64,000 bases of DNA from Massilia antarctica (GTDB lineage Bacteria > Pseudomonadota > Gammaproteobacteria > Burkholderiales > Burkholderiaceae_D), in assembly GCF_015689335.1 (NCBI RefSeq), contig NZ_CP065053.1, forward strand, positions 496,001-560,000, read 5' to 3'. The translations under genes and the position numbers were made by a program. The first letter of the stretch is position 1. Each line of letters opens with the position of its first letter. The notes under the pieces were generated by a model, which was given only the letters and a program-made list of their open reading frames with translations, ran no database searches and was not told the DNA's origin. Positions 36,718 through 45,217 of this stretch are shown piece by piece.

Positions 36718-38562
36718 TTATTCCTTTTCCGTTGTTACCGCAGCGCCGCTGTTGAGCTGTGGCTGGCCTGCCTGGGGCTGGCCTGCCTGGGGCTGGCCCG
36801 CCTGGGGCTGCCCCGCCGCCGCCGGCTGGGTGCCCGCTGGCGCTTGTTGCTGGCGCTGCTGTGCTTCTACCATCTTCTGATTGGCTTCCTGGATCGCTTG
36901 CAATACCTGGTTGGTCGGCCCGAACATTTGTACGGCGCCGTCGCGCAACACCAGCAGCTTGGTCGAGACGCCGATGGCGGCCGGGCGATGGGTGATGAGC
37001 ACGATCGTCTTGCCGCGCTGGCGCAGCTCATGCACTGCCATCATCAAGGCTTGTTCGCCCACGTCGTCCAGGTTCGAATTCGGTTCGTCCAGCACCAGCA
37101 AGGAAGGATCGCCGTACATGGCGCGCGCCAGGCCGAGGCGCTGTTTCTGGCCGCCGGAGAGGCCGGCGCCACCGTCGCCGAGCATGGTGTCGTAGCCTTG
37201 CGGCATCTTCAAAATCATGTCGTGCACGCCGGTGCGCTGGGCCGCTTCGACGACTTTTTCCGGTTCGATTTCGCCGAAACGGGCGATATTTTCGCTGACG
37301 GTGCCGCCAAACAATTCGATATCCTGCGGCAGGTAGCCGACGTAAGGGCCGAGTTCATCCTTGTTCCACTGGTAGATATCGGCGCCGTCCAGACGCACCT
37401 TGCCGATCAGGGCAGGCCAGACGCCGACCAGCAGGCGTGCCAAGGTCGACTTGCCGGAGCCGCTAGGCCCGATCACGCCGAGCACGTCGCCGGCCTGGAT
37501 CGCGAAACTGACGCCCTTGAGGACCGGTATCGTGGCGCCCGGAGGACCGGCGGTGATGTTATCGATGGTCAAGTGGCCGGTCGGCTTCGGCAGGGTCATG
37601 CCTTCCTTGCGTTCTTCATTTTCTTCGAGCAAGGCACTGAGGCGCTCGTACGAACTGCGCGCGCCGGCGACCGACTTCCACACGGCGATGACTTGCTGTA
37701 CCGGCGCCATGGCGCGTCCGACCAGGATCGAGGCGGCGATCATCATGCCGGGGGTCAGTTTGCCTTCGATGACCAGCAGCGCGCCCAGGCCCAGGATCAG
37801 CGATTGCAGCGAAACCTGGAAGAACTTGGTGACAGCGCCGACGGTACCGGCCTTGCCGCTCGCCTCGGCCTGCAATTGCAGGAACTTCGAGTGCAGCTTG
37901 TACCAGCGTGCCTGCATGTTCGGCAGCATGCCCATCGCTTCGATGACTTCGGCATTGCGCAGGTTGTTGGTGGCCATGTTGCCGGCCAGGATGGCGGTGG
38001 TGCTCGCCTCGGCCAGCGGCTTGTGCGACACCCTTTCGTTGATCACGGCCAGGATCACCAGGATCAGGGTGCCGCCGACCGCGAACCAGCCGAGCAGAGG
38101 CTGGAAGAAGAAGATCACCAGCAGGTAGATCGGAAACCAGGGCGCGTCGAAGAAGGCGAACAGGGCGCTGCCGGTCAGGAACTGGCGAATATTGGTCAGG
38201 TCGCTCAAGGCCTGGCCGGCATTGCCGCCCGCCTTTTTCAGGTTGCGCTCGAATGCGGCCGTGTACACGCGGCGGTTCATTTTCATGTCGAAACGGGCGC
38301 CGACGCGCACCAGGATCATGCTGCGCATCAGTTCGAGCGCGCTCATGAGCACGTAGGCGCCCAGCATCAGCAAGGTCAGCATGAGCAGGGTGATTTCATT
38401 CTGGCTGGCCAGCACGCGGTCGTAGACCTGCAGCATGTACAGCGAGGGCACCAGCATCAACAGATTGGTGATCGCACTGAAGATGCCGACTGTGTAGAAG
38501 GTGCCTTTGAACATGAGCAGCGCCTGCCCAATTTCGTTCTTTTTATCGAGAAGTTTTTTCAT
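36718..38562 (-). CDS. Type I secretion system permease/ATPase (PrtD-type)
   Basis: A 614-residue ABC exporter half-molecule without a peptidase-like N-terminal domain, as in PrtD/LapB-like exporters of RTX proteins. The membrane domain spans about 1-320. The ATPase domain has Walker A GPSGSGKSTLARLL, the signature LSGGQKQRLGLARA, Walker B LLVLDEPNSNLDD and H-loop VLITHRPA. The C-terminal tail carries PQAGQ repeats from a 15-bp DNA repeat. The ATG at 38562 was chosen over a TTG at 38577. A CRP-like site and a perfect TTGACA lie upstream. Its cargo is probably the RTX-type gene directly upstream. Confidence 0.93.
   Translation of the reverse strand: MKKLLDKKNEIGQALLMFKGTFYTVGIFSAITNLLMLVPSLYMLQVYDRVLASQNEITLLMLTLLMLGAYVLMSALELMRSMILVRVGARFDMKMNRRVYTAAFERNLKKAGGNAGQALSDLTNIRQFLTGSALFAFFDAPWFPIYLLVIFFFQPLLGWFAVGGTLILVILAVINERVSHKPLAEASTTAILAGNMATNNLRNAEVIEAMGMLPNMQARWYKLHSKFLQLQAEASGKAGTVGAVTKFFQVSLQSLILGLGALLVIEGKLTPGMMIAASILVGRAMAPVQQVIAVWKSVAGARSSYERLSALLEENEERKEGMTLPKPTGHLTIDNITAGPPGATIPVLKGVSFAIQAGDVLGVIGPSGSGKSTLARLLVGVWPALIGKVRLDGADIYQWNKDELGPYVGYLPQDIELFGGTVSENIARFGEIEPEKVVEAAQRTGVHDMILKMPQGYDTMLGDGGAGLSGGQKQRLGLARAMYGDPSLLVLDEPNSNLDDVGEQALMMAVHELRQRGKTIVLITHRPAAIGVSTKLLVLRDGAVQMFGPTNQVLQAIQEANQKMVEAQQRQQQAPAGTQPAAAGQPQAGQPQAGQPQAGQPQLNSGAAVTTEKE
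36761..36812. repeat. 15-bp tandem repeat in the ATPase C-terminal tail
   Basis: GGCTGGCCTGCCTGG is repeated at 36761 and 36776, then with one change at 36791, and begins a fourth time at 36806. On the coding strand it encodes the pentapeptide series PQAGQ. Reading frame is kept, so copy number could change tail length without breaking the gene. Confidence 0.85.
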
Positions 38563-38684
38563 TAGAGGCCAACACAATTCATTAGTAATTCACGAGGCGG
38601 CGCGGAAAGCGGCAACGTCCCGCTTCTGGCATGGGCGTTCGTCATTGCCGGTCGGCGCAGGTCGACGTGGACAGGACGACAGGA

Positions 38685-38690
38685 TGTCAA
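38685..38690 (-). promoter_or_regulatory. -35 element of the secretion operon
   Basis: A perfect TTGACA on the minus strand, followed by no good -10 at 17 bp. Its position places the CRP-like site centred near -61, the distance used by class I activation, which would compensate for a poor -10. Inference from spacing only. Confidence 0.4.
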
Positions 38691-38707
38691 AAAAATCCGC
38701 TTGGAAA

Positions 38708-38723
38708 TGTGATGTGGATCACA
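38708..38723 (-). promoter_or_regulatory. CRP-type operator upstream of the type I secretion operon
   Basis: TGTGA, six bases, TCACA: an exact match to the two CRP half-sites, with AAA before it as in the consensus. It is about 146 bp ahead of the ATPase start. The Crp-like protein encoded at 49014 keeps the residues that read TGTGA. Confidence 0.65.
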
Positions 38724-38823
38724 AGTTCGAAAGGTTAGCACACGGCACGTTTTTACGCCAGAGAAGATTAAACTGAACGCAGCATCACAGCAACGTGCGC
38801 CCCGGCACGAACGGCGGGGGCAT

Positions 38824-38849
38824 AAAAAAAGCCAGGCGTGAGCCTGGCT
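38824..38849 (-). terminator. Rho-independent terminator of the RTX-type gene
   Basis: AGCCAGGC and GCCTGGCT form an 8-bp stem with a 4-nt loop; on the minus strand it is followed by seven T. It lies 60 bp past the RTX stop codon and should separate that transcript from the secretion operon. Confidence 0.85.
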
Positions 38850-38908
38850 TTTCCGGTGGCGAGCAGCCGCAAGCCCGGAGGCTTGCGACGACTTGCTACT
38901 TATAAGAC

Positions 38909-41900
38909 TTAAGCGATTACCAGCGAACCAGCACCGAAGGCGGTGTTGAAGGTTGCAACGGTAGCTGCTGGGTTGGCGCCGATAGCGACGTCCTCAGCAC
39001 CAGCAACGCCGGTCAGGTGGATCGTGGTGGTGGTGCCACCGTTCACAGCGACGATGTCAACGATACCGTCAGCGGTGCCGACGTTATTGATGGTGACAGC
39101 GCTGCCGTTGACGAACGCCAGGACGTCGCCAGCGGTGAAGTTAGCGATGTTGGCGGTGTAGGTGCCGGTAGCAACATTGAACGTGTAGCCCAACGATGCT
39201 GCATCGAAACTCGTGTTACCGCTGCTGACTGCAACGTTGTTTGCCGAAGTGGTCAGCGAGCCAGCACCGAAGAAGGTGTTGAACAGAGCAACCGTATCGG
39301 TCTGAACGCCAATCACTGCAGGCGACTGGGTCTGCACGGTGACGCTGGAAGTCAAGCCACCCAGCACGCCCTGCACAACCACGGTGTTGTCGCCAACAAC
39401 GGTGTCGATCACGGAGATGACCGAACCTTGTGCGAAGACCAGCTTGTCGCCAGCAGCAAAGTTGCTGACAGTCGAAGAGAAGTTCTGGTTCGCAGCGGTG
39501 AACGTGACATTCACATTGTTACCAGCGTTGTAGCCTGGAACGGTGTTGTTCAGCGCAACAGCAGCGGTGCTGACTGGCGGCACGACGACAGGAGCGACGA
39601 ACGCCGAAGCGCCTTCGACCAGGAAGTAGTTGGCGGCAGCCGAGTTGACGAAGTTAGCCTGGGTCAGGGTGGCCCATGCGCTGTCAGCCAGATCGATCGT
39701 GCCTGCAGCGGTCACCGTTGCGTTGTTTGCACCAACGCCGTCAGTGATCTGGTACACGGTACCGATGTTGTCCATGTTCACAGCAACGTACACGTGGGTC
39801 TGTGCAGCGGCGTTATCGGCAGCGTACAGCGCAGCGATAGCGGTCGTGCTCAGTGCCGACGCGGTAGCGACTGGAGCACCAACGGTGATCGACTTGTCGG
39901 TCGTCGTTGCAGCGGTCCAGACCGAACCGCCCAGTGCGGTGAAGTCCAGGTGGTCGATGCCAGCGCCGGTTGCGTCGAAGTTCAGGATCGTGTCGTTACC
40001 GAATGCAGGAGCGAAGACAACGGTGTCGTTGTCCGCGATAGCGTATTCAGCAGCGGTTGGCGAAGCAGGAATCGCAGCAACGGTGCTGTTGGTGCCCAGA
40101 ACGATAACGTCATTACCCGTGCCGCCGGTAACGATGTTGTCGCTGATCGCGGTGCCATCGGCGCCGGTCATCAGTTGTTTAACCAGAGCACCGTCATTGG
40201 CGGTAGCGAATGCCGAAGCATAGTCACCGTTGGTGTTGAACGTGGCCAGGGCAGTTGCCATGGCAGCGTACACATTGGCGCCGGTAGCGTCAGCGGTCAC
40301 GCCGTAGGCGGTAGCAGCAGCGGTCAAGTCACCAGCCGACAGCGCGCCCACCGTCGAGGTTGGAGCGGTCAGGGTCACGGTCAGGTCGCCAGCGACGTGC
40401 ACGCCGTCAGTGATCGAACCGACGATCAGGGCGCCCGATGCGGAATCCGAAGCCAGCAGCAGCTTGCTCAGCACTGGGTTGGTGTTGATCGCGTTCTTGA
40501 TAGCCTGGTTGATCTGCAGGTCGGTCGTTTTGTACGATACCGTGTCAGTCAGCGTAACCACGCTGGTGATGCCGCGGTAGGTCACCGATACCTTGGTGCC
40601 ATACAGGTTGTAGCTGTCGTTCTGGTCAGCACGGACGTTGCCGATGTAACGCTCTTCGGCGAACGTGGTCAGCGCGGTCTGGTTGGTCGTGTTGAACGCC
40701 CAGGTTGCGGTGGTGTTGGTCGCTACTTGTGCGGTGGTGCTGTTGTAAGCTTCCATCGTCAGTGGCAGCGAGCCGGTGTTTTCCGTGTAGACGGTATCAT
40801 CGCCTGCGCCGGCGTCGATGCGGACATCGCCGTTACCTGGTTTGCGGATGGTGTCGTTGCCGTCGCCGCCGCTGACCGTGATGTTGTTGTTCAGATCCTG
40901 GTTGTTCTGCCAGTTGGTCGTCGGCGCTGCGCTGCCAGCGACTGCAGGAACAACGCGCAGGGTCAGTTGATCGTTACCAGCGCCGCCGTTCAGGGCGAAC
41001 GTGAAGTCTTCCAGGCCGCTCAGGATGTGGCTACGGCTGCCGGCAACGCCAGCGTCCAGGTCCACGGTCATGACGTCGTTGTTGCCACCGCCGGTGTAGC
41101 TGAAGGCGACATTGTCAGCTGCCGAGTTGGCTTGGGTGTCGACTTTGGTGATGTACTTGGTCACTGCGCGGTCGGTGATGACTGCGGTCATGTTCAAGCT
41201 GCCGACCATGGTCTGTGCATCGATCAGGCGAACGTCGTGGAAACCATACATGTCGCCATGCTGGACGCCACCGTTAACGCTGATGGTGCCTGGCAGTGCG
41301 GTGTCAACCAAGGTGCCGACTGGGGTGCCAGCGGCGGTCTGTGGGATTTTTGGCAGGCCGTTGTTAGGCATCAGGGCTGGGTTGTACGCGTTGGTACCGA
41401 CGTTGGCACCAAAGTTCTGGTTACCCATGACGGTGACGTTACCTTTGGTAACGCCGTTGACGAAGACAACTTCTTCCAGCTTGTTGTCGGTCGAGTTCAT
41501 CGTCTGCAGCTTGCTGTTGCGCTCGACGGTGACTTCGAAACGCTCAACGCCGATCGAGGACGAGGTGTCGCCGACCGACAGGCCGCCGATGACCAGATCG
41601 CCACCGTTCGAACCACGGCCCACGTCGTCAAGGATGACGGTGCTGGTGATTTTGAATGCGGTGGTGGAAGCTGGTGCGGTCAGGATCGCGGTGTGCAGAC
41701 CGGAGCTTGGTGGCACTGGAGCGTTAGCCAGCCAGCCGGAGGTGTTGTCCAGAACGATCGAACCAGCACCTGGGTTGGTGATGACGATTTCGCTACCGGT
41801 CTGTACGCGGCCCGACAGGGTATCAGCTGCGGTGAAGCCGCTGCCCAAGGTCACGACGAAGTTCGAGATGGCTGGGGTGTTGGCGACAGCGGTCTTGATT

Positions 41901-43153
41901 GCGGCCAGCAGGTCAGCGTAGGTTTGTGCTTGATCGATTGCTTCCGAAGCAACGCGGACAGCCACGCCATTGAAGGTGAACTGGAAACCGTTGTACGGGT
42001 TGTTCAGCAGCGGCGCGGTGCCGGCATCGCTCGAACGGGTGTCCATCAGTTGCAGACGCAGGGTTGCGCCGCTGGCGGCAACCGGAGCTGCGCGCAGGGA
42101 GTGCTGGTCGAAGTACACGCCGAAGTCAACGTTGCCTGGGTCGGTGCTGACCATGGCGATGGTGATGTCGCGGGTGATCTGTGCGTCGAGGATACGGATA
42201 TCTTCGATCAGCAGGTCGGCGCGGCTGTTGCTGTCTTCCCAACGGTTAACACCATTCATGCGCTCAGCGTCGATCTGGACTTCGCTGGTGGCGGTGGTGT
42301 TGTTGTCGGTGCGGTCTTCCGAGATCGTTTGTGCGCTCAGAACGACGTTTTCAACGCTGGTGGTTTCTGCGCGGAAAGCAAATTTCTGCGAATTGCCAAC
42401 GTCGGCGTTCAGGGTATCGTTGCCGCCGCCGCCAGCGATATTGTCGCCGCCTTGCAGGGAGTTCTGGTTGTCGAAGATTCGGCCGACGAAGACGTCGTTG
42501 GCATCGGTGCCGACCAGTGCATCTTTCAGCGAGGTCAGGGTCAAGGTCGAGCCAGGGGTGGTGCCCAGAACCAGGTTAGCCAGGACCGCGTTGACGGTGC
42601 CCTGGTAAGCGACTGCGTCGGTGGTGGCGGTCACGTTGACGAGCAGCTTGCGTGCTTCGGCAGCAGCGGTAGCGCCGCTGTATGCGCCGACTTCAGCGGT
42701 GGTGTCGATGGCGGTGGTGAAGTTGGTTGCAACGACAACCTTCTTGTTCACGGTAGCTGCATCGGCGCCTTTAGCGTCGATTGCGCCGGTCAGGATGTTG
42801 TAGGCAGCTGCGCCTTTGCTGACGACGCCGGTGTCGATCTGCTTGGTCCAATAAGCTGCGCCTTCTGCATCAGGAGCGCGGCCGAACAGGTTGGCGTAGA
42901 CGGCTTTGACGAATTCAGCGGTCGAGCCTGGATACAGGGCTGCGGATTCAGCGCTGGTACCGAAGCTGTCCATCAGCGCCTTGACGGTGCTGTTGGTGTT
43001 GTAAGCAACGCTCAGGCCTGCCGTGTCCGTAGGAGCCTTAGCATCTGCCAGGGCTTTGGTCATTGCTGCCAGACCGTCTGCATCAGCTGGGCGGCCAAAA
43101 TAGGAGAGGTAAAGTTCTTGTGCTACTTTTGTGTACTCGGTTGCTACGGCCAT
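38909..43153 (-). CDS. Giant DUF4214/RTX-type surface protein, probable S-layer-like type I substrate
   Basis: A 1,414-residue protein, extremely poor in Lys, Cys and aromatic residues and rich in Ala, Thr, Asn, Val. The N-terminus has two DUF4214 repeats (LYLSYFGRPADADGLAAM and VYANLFGRAPDAEGAAYW). RTX calcium repeats are scattered: AGGGGNDTLNA, GGAGNDQLTL, GGDGNDTIRKPGNG, GAGDDTVY, GGTGNDVIVLG. The C-terminus has two repeated units ending FNTFFGAGSL and FNTAFGAGSL. There is no signal peptide, as expected for type I export. The start ATG at 43153 has AAAGGATC upstream; the frame to 43273 is spurious. Codon use and lower GC than its neighbours suggest strong expression. Likely an S-layer or large adhesin, by inference. 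Confidence 0.85.
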   Translation of the reverse strand: MAVATEYTKVAQELYLSYFGRPADADGLAAMTKALADAKAPTDTAGLSVAYNTNSTVKALMDSFGTSAESAALYPGSTAEFVKAVYANLFGRAPDAEGAAYWTKQIDTGVVSKGAAAYNILTGAIDAKGADAATVNKKVVVATNFTTAIDTTAEVGAYSGATAAAEARKLLVNVTATTDAVAYQGTVNAVLANLVLGTTPGSTLTLTSLKDALVGTDANDVFVGRIFDNQNSLQGGDNIAGGGGNDTLNADVGNSQKFAFRAETTSVENVVLSAQTISEDRTDNNTTATSEVQIDAERMNGVNRWEDSNSRADLLIEDIRILDAQITRDITIAMVSTDPGNVDFGVYFDQHSLRAAPVAASGATLRLQLMDTRSSDAGTAPLLNNPYNGFQFTFNGVAVRVASEAIDQAQTYADLLAAIKTAVANTPAISNFVVTLGSGFTAADTLSGRVQTGSEIVITNPGAGSIVLDNTSGWLANAPVPPSSGLHTAILTAPASTTAFKITSTVILDDVGRGSNGGDLVIGGLSVGDTSSSIGVERFEVTVERNSKLQTMNSTDNKLEEVVFVNGVTKGNVTVMGNQNFGANVGTNAYNPALMPNNGLPKIPQTAAGTPVGTLVDTALPGTISVNGGVQHGDMYGFHDVRLIDAQTMVGSLNMTAVITDRAVTKYITKVDTQANSAADNVAFSYTGGGNNDVMTVDLDAGVAGSRSHILSGLEDFTFALNGGAGNDQLTLRVVPAVAGSAAPTTNWQNNQDLNNNITVSGGDGNDTIRKPGNGDVRIDAGAGDDTVYTENTGSLPLTMEAYNSTTAQVATNTTATWAFNTTNQTALTTFAEERYIGNVRADQNDSYNLYGTKVSVTYRGITSVVTLTDTVSYKTTDLQINQAIKNAINTNPVLSKLLLASDSASGALIVGSITDGVHVAGDLTVTLTAPTSTVGALSAGDLTAAATAYGVTADATGANVYAAMATALATFNTNGDYASAFATANDGALVKQLMTGADGTAISDNIVTGGTGNDVIVLGTNSTVAAIPASPTAAEYAIADNDTVVFAPAFGNDTILNFDATGAGIDHLDFTALGGSVWTAATTTDKSITVGAPVATASALSTTAIAALYAADNAAAQTHVYVAVNMDNIGTVYQITDGVGANNATVTAAGTIDLADSAWATLTQANFVNSAAANYFLVEGASAFVAPVVVPPVSTAAVALNNTVPGYNAGNNVNVTFTAANQNFSSTVSNFAAGDKLVFAQGSVISVIDTVVGDNTVVVQGVLGGLTSSVTVQTQSPAVIGVQTDTVALFNTFFGAGSLTTSANNVAVSSGNTSFDAASLGYTFNVATGTYTANIANFTAGDVLAFVNGSAVTINNVGTADGIVDIVAVNGGTTTTIHLTGVAGAEDVAIGANPAATVATFNTAFGAGSLVIA

Positions 43154-43248
43154 GATAGATCCTTTAGTTGAGCTTAGATATAACCAAATTTCTGCGGCGC
43201 GGTGGGGGTGAAAACCACCTCTCCCGAGCCCTTTTTTGCAGAACAGGG

Positions 43249-43256
43249 AGTATATT
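43249..43256 (-). promoter_or_regulatory. -10 region of the RTX-type gene
   Basis: The minus strand reads AATATACT here, offering TATACT (43249-43254) or AATATA (43251-43256) as the -10. Either lies about 35 bp from the centre of the CRP-like site, giving an operator centre near -41 to -43, class II geometry. Confidence 0.5.
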
Positions 43257-43277
43257 GCCACATCGTGGGCCACGGGT

Positions 43278-43293
43278 TGTGACCACCATCACA
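43278..43293 (-). promoter_or_regulatory. CRP-type operator upstream of the RTX-type gene
   Basis: TGTGA-CCACCA-TCACA, an exact two-half-site match with the correct 6-bp spacer, extended by TT before and AA after. It replaces the -35 of the predicted RTX promoter, as at CRP class II promoters. Confidence 0.7.
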
Positions 43294-43658
43294 AATTACG
43301 GATTAATTCGCATATTTCACTGAAATTTGGTGAATTTAATTTGATACTGAACATGTTTCTGCCTTTTTCTTTGGCAGTTGCTGTCGAATTGAGCAATCTT
43401 TGTAAAGACCGGCCGTCAGCGGCGCCCCATCGCCATACCGTATGGGCACGCGCCGGACAACTGGCGGGAATAACATGGTTCTATTCAAACGGGCGCTCGC
43501 GCGGATAATCCCGGCAGCTTGCCGGCAACGTCGCAGCGGGCCGATGGAGGGCGCCATCGCGCCCTCTCGCAGGGCGCGCCTCCAGGGCGATTTTCCCTTG
43601 CCGCAAGGGCGTGAAGCGCCGCCATGGCATGCCAATCAGCCCGCGCGCGCAAGGCCAT

Positions 43659-43684
43659 AAAAAACGGCCGCCATATCGGCGGCC
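43659..43684 (-). terminator. Rho-independent terminator of the FecR-domain gene
   Basis: GGCCGCC (43666-43672) pairs with GGCGGCC (43678-43684) around a 5-nt loop; on the minus strand six T follow at 43664-43659. It is about 64 bp past the FecR stop. Confidence 0.8.
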
Positions 43685-43747
43685 ATTTCTCGGGCATAAT
43701 CGGACATAAATAGACGCCGCCAAATTGGCCGGACAGCGCCGCCGGCA

Positions 43748-45088
43748 TTAACGGGTCGGGGTGGTCCAGCGCGTATAGCCTTCGGCATTCCAGCTTTGGC
43801 CGTCGATGGTTTTAAAGATAAACTGGGCCCCATCGGCTTTGGCACCGGTCAGATAACCCTGAACCGTGGTGTTCGAGGCCGAATTGTTGACCAGATTTCC
43901 CTTGGAATGCACATCGCCCGTGGCGCGCACCCGCGTTTCGCCTTCCGGACTGTATACCAGCATGCTGGTGTTAAAGCTCCTGGTGCCGAAATTGACATTC
44001 AGGCTGGCATCGGTAATCTTGGCCTGCAGCGCGTCGCCCCCTTTGCGCTGCAGGCTGGCCTCGCTCTCGGCCAGCTCGAACGACACCTTGCCTTCGGCCG
44101 GCAGCACCAGGTTGCTGTCGAGGCGGCGCTTGATCGCATACGAGCCGACCACGGTACCGTCGTCGTATGCCGGGTTGTTCAGCCTGGCCACCACCGCCGG
44201 GTCAGGCGGCGTGTTGGCGATGCGCTCCCAGCGGCCCCAGATCACGTCCGGGCCTTTCGGCTCCGGCGCCACCACCACCGGCGGCACCGGCGGCAATACC
44301 GGGGCTACCGGCGGCTTGTTGAGCTGGTTGATCGCGTCTTTCTTGGCGTCCAGGTTGACGGCAGTGCCCGGCACGGTAGGGACCGTCGTGGCCGGCGTGG
44401 CGACCCGCCCGCTCGGCTCGTCGCTGCGCGGCGGCGCGGCCTGGTCGGGGCTGGCGCCCGGATTGTTCAGCAGTTTGGGCACGTTCTGGCCCTTGTCGAC
44501 CTGGAGCAGCATGCCGGGCTGGCCGGCGAACAGTTCGCGGCTGCCGCGTCCCTCGCACGGCCCGCCGCCTTCCGGTCCGCATGCGCCGTCAAAGCCGCTC
44601 ACCACCACCCCGCCGGACACCACCGCGATGCGCGTGGTCAGCTGGTCGGTCGAGACGATGAAGTCGGTGCCGCGCACGCCGATCGCCGCCACCGGGGTAT
44701 TGAAGCGGAAATTCTGGCGCGACAGCTTGACGCCCTGGCCCGAAATGCTGCGCGCAACGCCGCTGAGCAATTCGAGCTTGACCCGGGTATTGGCCGGATT
44801 GTCGGCGTCAACCTTGTAGGCAATCACGCGCGCCTTGCTGTTCGGACGCAAGATCAGGAAGCCGCCATCGACGGTCTTCATATAGACGTAACCCTGGCTG
44901 CCCGTGCTGAGCTCATCGCCTTCCTGCACAGCCGAATCGAGCACGGCCGCCTTGCTGGCCAGTTGCACCTCGCCGGTGACGAACACAATGCGCCCCGCTT
45001 CGGCGGCGCCGGCCTGCCCGGCCGCGCCGAACGACAGCGCCAGCGCAAGCGGCAAATAGCGGAATGTGGCAATCGATTGATTAAACAT
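43748..45088 (-). CDS. Secreted FecR-domain protein
   Basis: A 446-residue periplasmic protein with a signal peptide (LPLALALSFGAAGQAGAAEA). The FecR domain (about 30-165) has VTGEVQLASKAAVLDSAVQEGDE, then GGFLILRPNSKARV and NTPVAAIGVRGTDFIV, which is the classic core. A Pro-rich linker (about 225-285) leads to a C-terminal domain of unknown fold, ending NAEGYTRWTTPTR. Unlike iron-regulator FecR it has no membrane helix or sigma-factor partner. FecR domain proteins of this kind are often found beside CHASE2 cyclases, as here. The promoter is CRP-like with -10 CATAAT, and AGGGAG precedes the ATG. Confidence 0.88.
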   Translation of the reverse strand: MFNQSIATFRYLPLALALSFGAAGQAGAAEAGRIVFVTGEVQLASKAAVLDSAVQEGDELSTGSQGYVYMKTVDGGFLILRPNSKARVIAYKVDADNPANTRVKLELLSGVARSISGQGVKLSRQNFRFNTPVAAIGVRGTDFIVSTDQLTTRIAVVSGGVVVSGFDGACGPEGGGPCEGRGSRELFAGQPGMLLQVDKGQNVPKLLNNPGASPDQAAPPRSDEPSGRVATPATTVPTVPGTAVNLDAKKDAINQLNKPPVAPVLPPVPPVVVAPEPKGPDVIWGRWERIANTPPDPAVVARLNNPAYDDGTVVGSYAIKRRLDSNLVLPAEGKVSFELAESEASLQRKGGDALQAKITDASLNVNFGTRSFNTSMLVYSPEGETRVRATGDVHSKGNLVNNSASNTTVQGYLTGAKADGAQFIFKTIDGQSWNAEGYTRWTTPTR

Positions 45089-45108
45089 AAATTCTCCCTG
45101 ATCCCCGG

Positions 45109-45114
45109 ATTATG
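45109..45114 (-). promoter_or_regulatory. -10 element of the FecR-domain gene
   Basis: CATAAT on the minus strand, five matches to consensus, about 20 bp ahead of the start codon. Its 3' end is 34.5 bp from the centre of the CRP-like site at 45136-45151, which would put the operator at about -41.5. Confidence 0.55.
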
Positions 45115-45135
45115 CGCCTGCAAAACCCCTCAAAA

Positions 45136-45151
45136 TGTGTTGCTCGTCACA
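45136..45151. promoter_or_regulatory. CRP-type operator in the fecR/cyclase divergent promoter
   Basis: TGTGT-TGCTCG-TCACA, nine of ten half-site bases, within AAATGTG...CACATT as in the extended consensus. It lies between the divergent FecR-domain and CHASE2 cyclase genes and could act on both. Confidence 0.65.
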
Positions 45152-45217
45152 TTATTGCATTCTGATACAAATCTGGGACGGTTTAGCAACATCTCCGGCG
45201 CTCCCTTGCCGCTTAGT

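Larger units (their letters stand above)
38563..38908. other. Intergenic region between RTX-type gene and secretion operon
   Basis: The 346 bp carry no credible gene. They hold, in minus-strand order, the RTX terminator (38824-38849), a CRP-like palindrome (38708-38723), a perfect -35 TTGACA (complement of 38685-38690) and a 120-bp leader before the ATPase start. Confidence 0.6.
43154..43747. other. Long regulatory region upstream of the RTX-type gene
   Basis: The 594 bp hold no credible gene. From the RTX side: a 90-base leader, a -10 region (about 43249-43256), a CRP-like palindrome (43278-43293), and an AT-rich tract (about 43294-43390) that could act as an UP element. Next come a CCATAC-C-GTATGG dyad (43433-43445), a GC-rich hairpin near 43546-43565, and the terminator of the FecR gene (43659-43684). 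Confidence 0.6.

Noticed and set aside
38501..38776. A 91-codon plus-strand frame between the secretion ATPase and RTX-type genes
   Set aside because: It overlaps the ATPase start and the CRP/-35 signals on the other strand, and shows no motif or ribosome site.
39017..43171. A 1,384-codon open frame on the plus strand opposite the RTX-type gene
   Set aside because: It is an exact antisense shadow, with no recognisable domain, an odd composition (very rich in His, Arg, Cys, Trp), and no ribosome site. The minus-strand frame has clear DUF4214 and RTX motifs.
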